From: Rotaria sp. Silwood1
Taxonomy: Eukaryota; Rotifera; Eurotatoria; Philodinida; Philodinidae
DNA length: 64,000 nucleotides
Assembly (NCBI GenBank): GCA_905250075.1
Contig: CAJNOP010000345.1
Coordinates: forward strand, 108,050 to 172,049
Direction: 5' to 3'
Shown here: positions 49,349 through 60,135 of the stretch, one piece after another
Numbering within the stretch: position 1 is the stretch's first letter
Layout of the letters: every line of letters begins with the position of its first letter
The notes under the pieces: model-generated
Databases searched by the model: none
Seen by the model: only the letters and a program-made list of their open reading frames with translations
What the model was told of the DNA's origin: nothing
Program-made: the position numbers and the translations under genes

Positions 49349-49722
49349 AGTTAGATCAGTTATTTTTTTTTTTTTTTTTTTTTTTTAATTATGCTGAATT
49401 TTATTCGTGACATCCATGATTTTTTTGGGAGATTTTTTACAATTTTTGGTGGACGCTTACGAATGTATGCAACGGACAAGATAATGATAACAAACAGAGA
49501 AAGAATACAAAGAAATGAAAACGAACAGAATGAAAATCGAAATCGAGCCAATGATGACGATGTAGCGTGCATCGTTGCTTTTCTTTTTGTTTATTCTTCC
49601 GATACCATATATCTTGACACCGAATGCACCGTGCCGAGGGAAGGAATCGAACCTTCTGATCTCTGACCGTAATCAGATGCATAGAACCACTACGCCATCC
49701 CCGGCTAGTTAGATCAGTTATT
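49349..49722 (-). mobile_element. tRNA-derived SINE with poly(A) tail and 16-bp target duplication
   Basis: Read on the minus strand: a tRNA-like head (49705-49632), an unrelated body (49631-49387), and a tail of 22 uninterrupted A (seen as T at 49365-49386). The unit is bounded by the perfect direct repeat AGTTAGATCAGTTATT at 49349-49364 and 49707-49722. tRNA head, A-tail at the other end and a long exact target duplication together are the hallmarks of a SINE mobilised by a LINE endonuclease and reverse transcriptase. The perfect duplication and unbroken A-run imply a recent insertion. Frames through it that end in poly-Lys are artefacts of the tail. Confidence 0.85.
49632..49705 (-). tRNA. 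tRNA-like sequence, probably Arg(ACG)-derived, head of the SINE
   Basis: 74 nt fold into a cloverleaf: acceptor GCCGGGG pairs with CCTCGGC (one G-U), the T arm is GAAGG-TTCGATT-CCTTC, and the anticodon stem is TCTGA/TCAGA. The anticodon loop reads TTACGG, one base short of the usual seven; by comparison with animal tRNA-Arg(ACG) one base after the anticodon is missing. There is no TTTT terminator directly downstream; instead the SINE body follows. It is therefore probably not a functional tRNA but the internal Pol III promoter of the retroposon. Confidence 0.75.
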
Positions 49723-51367
49723 AGTTTTGTTGCATTGTGTATTTTAGTACACAGCTAAAATTGTATCTCTCTAGTGGCGCGCGTGTCCCTTGATATAGTC
49801 GATGGTGCACTTGGATTTGTGTGTTGATGCAGAATGTGATTGAACCAAATAAATACTCTGTTTTTATCTATTGCTGAGATAAAACTTTCGAAACGTTCAC
49901 ATAAGAAAGATTCCTGAGTGTTATTTTTCAACTTTAAAGATAAACTTCACTTGCTAAAGGTTTTTTTTTAGTCGCTTAATATACATAGTAGTTTTATCGA
50001 TTGAAATTATTTATTAAAAATTCATTGAGATAGATTAATTGAAAAGAAACTGATCTTCAATGTTGAACAATAAGATTTGGGATGGTGATCCACGCTAAGT
50101 ACTAGTTTGCACACAGAATATTCATTACTAATGTAAAGTACAATATTTTATTTTGATAGTGACAATAGTCATTGAGTTGGTTTTTTATTCGCAATAAATA
50201 TAAATATCGAGAAAACTATTAACTATAGAATTCAAAACAAAGATATTAATTTCAATACTTGAAAGTAAAACATGAAGATAATTATTATTGGTCTGATTTA
50301 AGAAGACAGAAAAAAAAAAGTGGAACTTATTTTGTCGCTGTGTTCTCTCTTATTTGTTATCTAATTTATTTCAGTGAAAGAAAAATTCTTAATCTTTATA
50401 ATTTTTTATTCATAACTCTTTTCTCCATCTTTTCGAAACTGTCATTGATGATCATCATTTTTTTTAATTTTTTCTAAAGTAAAGATCTGAGTACAAGTTC
50501 TGAAACACTTGAGAGTGGATTTTATTTTTTATGAATGACAGTGTAGTCAGAAAATATAAAGTATGTTTTTGATATTATTATCCAAAAAGGTTTGCTCAGA
50601 GGAAAAAACTTTAGTACATTTTTAGTATCCAATAACTTGTTCTGTAATTCAACAAAAGCTGTGAACTGTTTCAGATACAGATCGATATAGAATTAGACAG
50701 ACTACATTTCGATAAAAAGTATCTACACAATAGACAGTATTTAGCACAATACTAATTGTTAATAATTCAAAAATGTTTCGAAAATATTTCGTTTTCCTTT
50801 TCAACGTCTATTTATTGATAAGAACGAGTATAAAAAATAAAACAAAACCCCATTTCGTTATTACTGAGAAATAAATAATTTTTATAAGATCTTTCTTTTT
50901 CGATGGATCACAGTTTTAAGTGAACATTAGTATTCATTATTTGTGAAAACTTGAACTATGAAATGAAACTTTAAATTTGAAGAATTAATGTTTTTTGAAG
51001 AATAGAATCCATTTTCTCACACAAAATCTTCCTACTCTTTGTGCAATGCACTGCTCAAATGACATAGCATTTTTTGTTTTAACACATACTTCGAATCATA
51101 TTTCCATGTGTGTTTTCTTCTTATTATGATTTGATATTTGCAAAGCACTACAGTAAGTTCCAAATTGCAATTTTTATAAAGAACATGAGTGAAGATAAGA
51201 GACACACTCATATACAACACCTACTCACCATCACGCTAGATAATATTCGATATATTGTTGCTTGCTCGCATTCTGCAGCTCTTTTTCGTTCTACACTTTT
51301 ATTTTCTTGAGTTGATTCATACCAACAATATACTCTTGTTATCTTCATCAAGCAAAAGTTAAGTTAA
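49723..51367. other. Intergenic DNA upstream of the nuclease gene
   Basis: AT-rich with short domain-free frames only (for example 50259-50477 plus, 51032-51220 minus). Confidence 0.4.
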
Positions 51368-52532
51368 ATGCCTGTATCATTCTTGTTACTTGTCTTGATT
51401 TTTGAAATAACCGCAAAAAGCGTTCACGGATGGGGTATCGAAGGACATGCACTTGTTGTTCATCTAGCCGAGAGTCAATTGACTATAGATGCATCCGAGT
51501 GGATCAAACCTCTTCTACCTTGGTTCGTATCTGGTAATTTAACGGCTGTAGCTTCGTGGCCAGATGACATCATTCACGAAAACTCTAATCATTTTGACTA
51601 CCGAAATTGGAATTGGTCTCGACCATTGCACTACATTGATTTGCCAGACTGGAATTGTAATTACGATCGAGAAAGAGATTGTAAGAATGATAGTTGCATT
51701 GACGGTGCACTAAGAAATTATTCACAACGTGTTATCGCTGCTGATCTAGACCGTGTACAACATCAAGAAGCACTCATGTTTCTTGTTCATTTTGCTGGTG
51801 ATGTCCATCAACCATTGCATGTTAGCTTTGAAGGAGATTTGGGTGGGAATAAAGTGAAGGGTAAGGACAAACTATGACGCCGAGTAATAATTGTTTGAAT
51901 TCATCTTTTTGTTTGTAGGATTTTTCATGAATAGTACACGCGAGACAAATCTCCATTCTCTTTGGGATTCTGGTCTTATTCACATTCGTATGTCGCGTGA
52001 TTTTAAATCGAACATAACCATATATTACGAATATCTTTATGATCTTATGCGCAATCAAACACCAACAAATGACGACGGTGATTTCAAAAAGTGGATTGCA
52101 GAAAGTGTGAAACTGGTCTGTGAACAAGTTTATATAGATGAGAAGAACATAACCATGAACGCTTCGGCCATTTTTCACTTGGGCAATGTTTACTATGAGA
52201 AGAATATCCCGGTTATTGAAAAACGGATTATTCAAGGAGGTCAAAGATTAGGTACTCTTCTCAACATGTTAGCTTCAAAGCGTCCGAAACCGTCAACATC
52301 ATCATCATCATCAATAACACCCACATCCACATCATCAACAACGTTCATAGCATCGACAACATCCACAACTATGCCATCATCATCATCTAGAAAGCTCTAC
52401 TGGAGCACCACCACACTTATTGTTATACTTAGCATCGAATTCGTCATTGTCATTGCTTTTGTAGGAATTCGAATGTTTATGCGACGGAAACAACCAGTAA
52501 CATTGTCATTTTCTACACGTTTCACGAAATAA
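51368..52532 (+). CDS. S1/P1-type zinc nuclease, membrane anchored
   Basis: Class I single-strand nuclease family (S1/P1), three-zinc enzymes that cut ssDNA and RNA and remove 3'-phosphates, normally secreted or lysosomal. Two exons, 51368-51860 and 51919-52532 (GTAAGG donor, tttgtag acceptor), give 368 residues. The signal peptide ends just before W22; the mature N-terminal Trp is itself a zinc ligand in this family. All nine expected ligands are present: W22, H27, D66, H88, H141, D145, H151, H177 and D181 (motifs WGIEGH, WPDD, HYID, HFAGDVHQPLH and NLHSLWD). There are several N-glycosylation sequons. After a Ser/Thr-rich stalk (about 295-330) comes a transmembrane segment (about 335-356) and a short basic tail, which the fungal and plant enzymes I know lack. 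I infer an ecto- or lumenal enzyme held at a membrane. It looks intact. Confidence 0.93.
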
Positions 52533-52633
52533 AGAAAACGCTTTCATTCTATATGCTTCCGATGGTGATAACCTCAGTATTCCACCCCATTATAATTACA
52601 CGTCAATAACTTTATTGTCGTGTCATTGGTCCT

Positions 52634-52639
52634 AATAAA
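52634..52639 (+). terminator. AATAAA poly(A) signal of the nuclease gene
   Basis: Canonical signal about 100 bp after the stop codon. Confidence 0.5.
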
Positions 52640-52800
52640 AGAAGATTATTTTTCGAGGTGTTGTGACGGCAACATAGACATACCAAAAAATGGTCATGCT
52701 TGACATGAATAGCTTCAAAGAATAGATTTCTTTTCTTGAAGAGATAGTCGCTAGAAAGGAAAGAAATTCAATTTTCTGTCTCGTTCTTTGTCACTATATA

Positions 52801-52971
52801 GGGGATGAGAGTGTGAGGGTGTGGGTTTGGGGTCTGTAGGTGTGGGTATGGATGTGGGGTGTGAGTGTGCATGGGAGCGTTCTCTTCACACACCCACACC
52901 CACACCGACACACCCATACCCACACCAACACCCACACCCACACCCATCCACACTCACACCCACACACCCAT
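52801..52971. repeat. Largest telomere-like hairpin
   Basis: About 80 bp of G-rich units (gtgagggtgtgggtttgggg…) directly followed by about 85 bp of C-rich units (cacacccacacccacacc…). It is the clearest member of the family. Frames across it are artefacts. Confidence 0.8.
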
Positions 52972-53222
52972 GTTGGATGGACTACACCATTCTATATTAT
53001 TTTAATATAGATGTGCAAATACGAATACAAATTGTGTCAGCTCTCCCCAATGTATAGCGCTACAAACGACCATTACATTGTATTACAAATAGTTACATGC
53101 CATTACATGGCGCTCCATTGAAGTGCATGATGTTAAGTCGGTATCTAAAAGATTAGTCGATACAATCTGTAATTGTATTTGCGCATCCCTCCGGTTTGGA
53201 TGTTGTTCTTTTCTTTTCCCTT

Positions 53223-53305
53223 ATACCCACACCCACACTCAAACGTACTGACACGTATAGGCTCAGGCACATTTATGTGAACACCTATCCACACCAACAC
53301 GTACA
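53223..53305. repeat. C-rich telomere-like tract
   Basis: acccacacccacactc … cacctatccacaccaacac, without a clear G-rich partner on its left. Confidence 0.5.
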
Positions 53306-53485
53306 TTCTTGTGCAGAAGATACCAATTAGATGAAGACTATTGGGAGTGTTTTTTCGATCAAGAAATATTTGATAATGTTCGGAAATACAATTAGAGAAG
53401 TTTCAATATGACGCTAGAATGTTGTCAGACGGATCATATGGATTTTGCAGAAAGTTTCATGATTATTGCTGATGTTAGACAAGGA

Positions 53486-54413
53486 TCAGCTTCTTTTAAT
53501 TGCAAACCGCTGAACTCGATTGTTACCTGAGTCCGTCACATATAAATTACCGTGCCGATCGAATGACAAATCTACTGGAAAGTTCAACTGGCTTGCGTTA
53601 GCTCCTCGACCATTGTTCCCAACAACAATATCCACTTGAGTCGCATTTTTGCGCCAACGCACTACTCGGTGATTCTGAAAATCTGCTACATAGACTGTGC
53701 CCAATAGATCGACAAGCACTCCTTGAGGATAGGATAATTGGCTCGGATGATCTCCTTTATATCGACCACCTGCTACGACAATCCCTTCTTTCGCTCCCTT
53801 AACCCACTTCATTACACGATGATTGTGTTGGTCCGAAACGTAAACAGAATGATCTCGGTCGACAAAGACGTAAGATGGCCAATTAAGTTGATTGAGACGA
53901 TCACCTTGTCCATTGCCACCCGCCACTACTTCTCCAGTAGTTTCTCCTATTCGATATTGCCTAACTTCATGCTTTACAAAGTCAGTGACATAGAGAAGTT
54001 TTTCATTGTCCATTGTCAATCCACAACATCCGATATTTCCAATGAGCACTTCTCCATGGCTTCCACTTCCGCGATACCATCGGATCACTCGTCGATTGAC
54101 TGAGTCACAAATGATGAGACTATCTGTCTCTTTGTCGACATGAACATCCGATGGTTCATTCAATTCATCAGTTTGTTTTCCTTTGGAACCATCACCGAAG
54201 ATCAGTTGACCACTGGTTGCACCAGACTTCCATTCCACAATACGGTGATTATAGCGCTCAGCGATCAATGTAGTTGCATCATCATAATCCACATAGAGAC
54301 CGAACGGTCCGCGCAGTTGGTTGAACGCACCACCTTCACCGCGGCCTCCAGCGATGGTGCTAGCATTCTGTTCCCAGCTGGCATTTGAGGGAATGTTTAG
54401 GAGATCTGCAATT
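53486..54413 (-). CDS. NHL-repeat beta-propeller protein
   Basis: NHL repeats build six-bladed propellers used for protein, RNA or ligand binding, or as lyase scaffolds. The frame from about 54413 down to the TAA at 53486 holds about six repeats with the usual pattern: GPFGLYVDYDDATTLIAERYNHRI…, PSDVHVDKETDSLIICDSVN, WPSYVFVDRDHSVYVSDQHN, YPQGVLVDLLGTVYVADFQN and FPVDLSFDRHGNLYVTDSGN, separated by VAGG-x-G-x-G loops. It ends RVQRFAIKRS. The 5' end is not settled. A pyrimidine tract and ttgcag acceptor at about 54414-54435 show that an upstream exon exists. The nearby MKKKILVMLLSATFHLFF signal-like frame is out of phase, so the first exon may lie further upstream. Bacterial-type NHL proteins are common in bdelloids; transfer origin is possible but not shown. 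Confidence 0.82.
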
Positions 54414-54479
54414 GAGAAAAAATAAATGAAAGGTTGCAGATAACAGCATAACTAATATTTTCTTCTTCATGGTTTTGAC

Positions 54480-55030
54480 ATTATGATCCTATCAATTTGC
54501 ACAATATCCACACTTTTGCTGACGATCTATATATTACAAAATTCTCGTTCTGCCTTTGGCTGAGTTGGGTTTTCTATCAACTTCGTCACATGATCAAGAG
54601 GAATTTTGTTCTCGCAATTGATCTGTCTCTGCGATAGAAGCTTCAAATTTCACTCTATATATTGAACACTCATTACTAATGGTATTTCACAAATGAAATA
54701 AAAACAAGAACATAGGACTATCGTCATTGCAACAACTGCTTGAGGTTTTCAGATTGGTAAAATATTCTTTTTCTAATTTCGTTTTTTTACACAAATTGAT
54801 TGATTTTTGAACAAAAACTTTTGATCAATCGACTTTAGGTAGTAGATGAACTTAGTACAAAATATGGTTTTATGCCAATTAATCGCACACGCAGGACTTA
54901 AGTTACAAACATTGCAAATAATTTAACCAAGATGCCATAGAATATACTGTATTGATCGAAAATTAACGATAAGAGTATCACACTCAACTAAGTCTCAATC
55001 TATAGATACAACTACGTACTAGTGAATGTC
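54480..55030. other. Intergenic DNA
   Basis: Nothing recognised. Confidence 0.3.
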
Positions 55031-55165
55031 AGTGATGGGATTGGTTCGCGTTTTTTTAGAACCGAATCGAATCGAACCGAAAAAATTTCAAACCGAACCG
55101 AACTAAATCGACCAATGTTTTGAAAATTTTGAACCGAACCGAACCTAACCGAACCGATTCAAAAA
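55031..55165. repeat. AACCGAACCGA-rich repeat, left copy
   Basis: Degenerate tandem of aaccgaaccg/aatcgaatcg units preceded by gtgatgggattggttcg. An inverted relative lies at about 57370-57500 (…gaaaacgaaccggtcccatcat). The pair may mark the ends of a ~2.5-kb element. Confidence 0.5.
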
Positions 55166-55317
55166 TCCAAAAGCTGTTAGCACAATCCCTTGCGGGATTA
55201 AAAGTGTGAAACACGATGGACCAATTGTTACGAATTAAATTGGCAACGTTTTCTTCCATTTGTTTACGATAGATTTGTGGCTGACTCTTTATTTGGTGCT
55301 TCAAATCTACAGTTTCT

Positions 55318-55505
55318 CTGTTGCGGTCCATGATGGTGTTTGGGAGTTCTCTGTCATGATCTGTGATGGTCTTTGTGGGTTCTCTGTCACGGTCTGTGAT
55401 GGTCTTTGTGGATTCTCCGTCACGGTCTGTGATGGTCTCTGGAGATTCACTGTCACGGTCTGTGATGGATATTCGGTTTCTCTGTCACGGTCTGTGGGGG
55501 GAGGG
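55318..55505. repeat. 33-bp minisatellite, left copy
   Basis: About five units of 33 bp with core gtcacggtctgtgatgg, ending in a G-run (ctgtggggggaggggg). The plus frame through it (11-residue repeats with VCDGL) is a by-product. An inverted relative is at 57715-57985. Confidence 0.75.
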
Positions 55506-55647
55506 GGTTGATGCAAATTTCTGCTCCTAAACACTTCAACACTCATTTGAGATCGTGTTTCACAAAAGATAAAGAATGTCTAAAAGGTTTACTTTTTTCT
55601 GATAATGTTCTCTTTGAAAGCTTTATTGAAGGAAGGCTTAAAATGTC

Positions 55648-55727
55648 ATGGGTGTGGGTGTGAAGTGTGGGGTGTGGGCGTGGTAGTGTGGTTTTTTTTT
55701 CTTCTATACGCACATTCACACCCACCC
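55648..55727. repeat. Telomere-like hairpin
   Basis: G-rich arm gtcatgggtgtgggtgtg… (55648-55691) faces a short C-rich arm cacattcacacccaccc (55710-55726) across a T-run. Confidence 0.7.
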
Positions 55728-56020
55728 TATAGTGGAGTAGAAATTTCGGGAAGACATCTATTATAGGAAATCGAATAGGATGGTATAAGATACGTGTTTC
55801 GAATCACACAAATAGCACTTTTTTTCTCTATTTTGTTTATTTTCATCATATTGTCTTGAATGATTCACATATGCTACTTATACACATCCTTATCATCGTC
55901 TGTGAGGTATCTAAGAGCGATAATATTCTTTTTCCTATCTGCTTTTTTCTTGCAAATTTATTTGATTCTTAGTGCTTATGTCGTGCATAATAAGACATCG
56001 TTTATTTTATTATTTGTTTC

Positions 56021-56200
56021 GTTAATGCACGAGCAGCTATTGAAAACATTAATCAACATCTAAAAACTTATGCAATTTTGGGTAGTGTTTACAGAGGAGC
56101 TGTTGATGATCTCCATAAAATTACGAAAGTAGTGCAGATTGTTGCTGCATTATGTAATTTGAATATGACTAAGCATCCTATCCGTAAATATAGCCCATAA
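56021..56200 (+). pseudogene. C-terminal remnant of a DDE_Tnp_4-like (PIF/Harbinger type) transposase
   Basis: A 60-codon stretch ending in TAA reads …LKTYAILGSVYRG, DDLHKITKVVQIVAALCNLN, MTKHPIR. This is the pattern seen at the C-terminus of DDE_4-type transposases (…RIL…YRG…I..IV..CCALTN…HP). No start and no DDE residues are present upstream, so it is a fragment. The identification rests on pattern memory. Confidence 0.45.
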
Positions 56201-56454
56201 TAAGTTAGCTATATTTCTTCATGAACTATTTGATAATAAAACTTTGTTGCTGAAACTTTATTCTCTTTTAATTTTCTGCCTAAGAATTGATGTATGTTCA
56301 TGAATTGAATGAGTGAAACCATAAAAAAATAATTATTAAGACACACTTGGTAACTTTTTATTTTAGAAGGATAATAGACGTGAAACTATAATTGATCATT
56401 AGCATCATACATGTATTATAATTGGTAAAAAAATCACACTTTCATAATACCTAA

Positions 56455-57125
56455 TTGAAGCTACATATAAGAACAAGAATCGAAATACCATACCGTTGGT
56501 AACGCCCATATAGGACGATATGTTTTTTGAGCACCACAAAATAAGACAAGTGAGCACCAAATGAAAAAAACAATGTAAAAAAAGATGAGTTATATCTTGA
56601 ACAGATAGAAAGTATAGTATACAAGTACAAAATCATTCAATTGTGATAAGGTCAACTCGAACTGACGATTCTCATGACGATTTACTGATCAAGGGGCACA
56701 GGCTGTGAGTATGTATTGGTGTGGCTATTGAGTAATGAGATCTACGTCTTAACCTTCACTCACACCAACCTAGACCCAGGATACTACTTTGTAGGTGTGA
56801 GAGTGAGGGTGAAAGTTGGGGTGTGGGTTAGGACGTAGATCTCATTACTCTATAGCCACACCAATACATACACTCAGCCTGTGCCCCATGATCAGTAAAT
56901 CGTCAACTCGAGTTGATCTTATCGCAATTGAATGATTTTATGTGTATACTATAATTTCTATCTGTTTAAGACATAAGTCATCTTTTTTACATTGTTTTTT
57001 TTTTCAATCGGTGCTCAATTGTCTTATTTTTTGGTGCTCTTTTCACATATAACTAATTATGTGCTCAATTGTCTTTTTTTCTGGTGCTCAAAAGTCATTT
57101 TTTCCGCCCACATATGTAGCTTCAT
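56455..57125. repeat. ~670-bp palindrome with a telomere-like centre
   Basis: Arms about 56455-56775 and 56815-57125 pair over most of their length: gaagctacatat / catatgtagcttc at the ends, ttgagcaccacaaaataag / cttattttttggtgctc, cattcaattgtgataaggtc / atcttatcgcaattgaatg, gagatctacgtc / gacgtagatctc. The centre (56760-56840) contains actcacaccaac … gtgggtt telomere-like units. Confidence 0.75.
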
Positions 57126-57369
57126 ACGTCAAAAAGAAATATTTAGATGAAATACAAGGAGAGAGATAAATAAGTTCCCTACTCTAGCGTAGACTATTTT
57201 ATTTAAAGAAGATGACGTCAAACATGTTCTGTTAATGGAATGTCCTTACATTTAGAAGAGAAGAAGAATGATAATTTATTGAAAATATCACGGTGGATAG
57301 GACCGCAGAAAACAAAAAAGAGACAGAAATAAGAAGAGAAAAGAATGAGAAATAAAAATGCACGTATAT

Positions 57370-57500
57370 TAGAGCTCTGTAACAAAGTTAAATAGATTTG
57401 AAACTATATTCGGTTGGAAATCGGTTTCAAATATTTGCAACTGAACCGAATCGAGCCGATTTCGTTTCGGTTTGAAAACGAACCGGTCCCATCATTGGTG
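57370..57500. repeat. AACCGA-rich repeat, inverted right copy
   Basis: Diverged reverse complement of 55031-55165: tttcggtttgaaaacgaaccggtcccatcattgg, in interrupted form, and caaccgaa-like units. Confidence 0.45.
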
Positions 57501-57714
57501 AATGCAAGACCTTAATCTTAAATAGAAAATACACTCGAAACGGAAAGGATCGTCAGTTTTTAGCTTGATTTACTCGAAATTAGTATAATGATATTTAGAC
57601 GAAATATAACCTAAATGTATATACCATTCTACAAGATTTTCATGCACAAACAAGCAACTCATCGAGCTCATATTCTCAAGACTAGCATAGTATAATTTAT
57701 CATCAAAGTATTTG

Positions 57715-57985
57715 GCCCCCTCCCCCCACAGATTGTGACAGACTCCTCAAATTACCATCACAGACCGTGATAGACTTTCAAAAGAGCATCACAGATTGTG
57801 ACAGACTTCTAAAAAAAACCATCACAAATAGCGACAGACTATCAAAAAGAGCATGACTAACAGTGACAAACTCTCAGAAAGAGCATCACAAATCATGACA
57901 GACACCGAAAAATGGCATCACAGACCGTAACAGGCTGATAAAAACAGCATCACATATGGTGTCAGATTGATAGAGACGGAGTAGA
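57715..57985. repeat. ~32-bp minisatellite, inverted right copy
   Basis: Begins ccccctccccccacag and continues with about eight catcacaga(t/c)(t/c)gtgacaga units. It is the diverged reverse complement of the minisatellite at 55318-55505. Confidence 0.7.
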
Positions 57986-58092
57986 GACTGCCACAAACTG
58001 ATTAAGAAACTTGTTGTAAAGCGTCAGATAAATGACTGGCAACAAGTGTATCATACGAAATGGAAAAATACAACTTTTATTGAATTAGAAAC

Positions 58093-58160
58093 ACCAGTTC
58101 CATCGTTTTTCACATTTTTAATCCCGCAAGGGATTACGCTAACAACTTTTTTTATATGCT
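58093..58160. repeat. Inverted relative of 55170-55235
   Basis: ccatcgtttttcacattttt then aatcccgcaagggatta mirrors aatcccttgcgggattaaaa and gtgaaacacgatgg at 55180-55222. With the minisatellites this defines an inverted duplication of about 340-450 bp around a ~2.2-kb interior. Confidence 0.6.
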
Positions 58161-60135
58161 TTTGAATTTCATTCTGCCAACTGTCAGACTCGTGCTACTA
58201 ACTACTTATTTTCAAGTTATACAATGTTGTATTCAGTTCTGAACAAAAATAGTGTAACATTTAAACGGAATAATGGCAATATCTAGTTTGTTTGAAATGA
58301 AAAAGCTTTATTCTTGTAGATCAGCGGGAAGCGTCTTTTACAATGTTTCCGGAATTTTTACTTCGAATTTTCACTTTCAAATATTTCTTCTAAAAGCCTG
58401 AAGCTTATGTATCAAGATGTGCAGAGCATTATACAGAACACTAGCGATTTTTATTTGCAACAAAACTGTAATATAGTATGTTTTGAAACTCATTGCCAAA
58501 AAGGATCCATTTCTTGAGGAAAAAGTGGACAAATTTTGACGCCCAAAATTCTGTCTTGAATCAACTTTGAATCGGAACTTTGAACTCTATTAAATGTTCA
58601 GAAAGAAGAGAACGAGAATGTTCCATTCTTTAGAGACTAGCAGTAACGAACCATTCTAAGTCAAATGATAGTTGAGGCAATCACGTTACTCAATATAGTA
58701 CTTCTCCATTCATTAAAATTATGTTTAGCAGTGAAAAAACTTACATTCAAAGAAGATCAATCTAGCTTGCGGTATTCCACATCAAACGCTAGCATTCTCA
58801 CTTCGAAATCGATAATTGTGAAAAGGGAGTTGTGAGATAACTTTGTTCAAGTTTATACAAACAAGATTTCTGTCTACTATGCGAAGTGTTCCGAATGGTA
58901 TATTATTATAAAAAGGAACATCTACTGCCTCAGCAACGAAGGACTTCCAAACGTCACTTTCGATTTTGTTTAACCTTCTGGCTCAGACAGCACTATCAAA
59001 TTGCTTCTTACCTGAGAAGATGATGAAGAACTCAACTGGACAATGTAAAAAGAATCTCACTTCGTTTACTACACTCTATTGATCTTGATATGAAACAAGT
59101 TCACAAAATTGAAGATAAATTTTTTCTTCAGTTGAGTAGAAAAGAATCAGAAAAATCAGCTATGGTTCTGATTATTCGGGTTTTCTCGTATTCTAAGAGT
59201 ATTGATGCTTATCAATGAGTATGTCAGTGCTCTGTGCGACCATAGAATTCAAAACATCGACTAGTCAACATTTCACTACGACTTTTCAATGTCTACATGT
59301 GCACCTCTTTGATTTATATTCGACTCTTAAACAAAGGAGGATCATATAAATATTCATTATGATATTGTTACTACTCATTTTAATTATCCAAGTGATGATT
59401 AATGTATCAGCTATTTTGATTCTGAGAGCATTTTACCAATTTCAGACTTATTTTCAACTCTATAGATCAAACTTTCGTTGGCTCATTTTTCAATAGAAAA
59501 GATTCGCATTAATGTTTGAAATAGAAATTAGTCAACTCGATGTTATACTCTTGAAAAGAGGCTATTGCTTTTCGCAAGAGCAGTATTTCTTAGCCGAAAT
59601 CAGCAAAATGAATCTCAAACCAACGAAATTCATGTCTCAAGAATAATGAACTTTTGGTTACCAAGATAGCTAACGCTTTATGATGGAGTAGCTAGAGTAG
59701 AGTTGTGGTAATGATTATCCCAAAATCCTACGTTCATATTGATACTTACTCACTTCTATTCTCATATGTGCATGAACATAAATGCTCATATCATCCGCAC
59801 CATCAATGATTTTTTTAAGTAATTGGCGAAAGCTGAACTTTTCTTGTCAACGAAAGAAGAGCCTAAGGAAGGTTAGCTCTGGAAAATAGAAATCATCGCT
59901 GATCAAAATAGACTTTTGATTCAACAAGCTTCTGTCTCGTTGATCTCTTGAAATAATTTTTTTCTGAGAGCGGAGTCTGAATGCTCATCAACCATTTTTC
60001 TCTGCCAGGCTGACCACCACTGATGTTCGATTTTTGCCTCCTAAAATATCATTCTTTTATCAGGAAAACAGTTTCACATCGATTTAGTAAATTCTTTTAT
60101 AAAAATATCAATCTCATCCCTAGAACAATGTTTGA
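58161..60135. other. Intergenic DNA, nothing recognised
   Basis: About 2 kb without a supportable gene or repeat. Confidence 0.4.

Noticed and set aside
49360-49572. Minus-strand frame ending in poly-Lys
   Set aside because: It reads through the SINE body and its poly(A) tail.
49391-49666. Plus-strand frame ending REGIEPSDL
   Set aside because: That peptide is the well-known artefact of translating a tRNA gene antisense.
52768-53057. Val/Gly- and His/Pro/Thr-repeat frames on both strands
   Set aside because: Translations of the telomere-like hairpin, not proteins.
55260-55546. Frames with 11-residue repeats on both strands
   Set aside because: Produced by the 33-bp minisatellite; no start or splice context.
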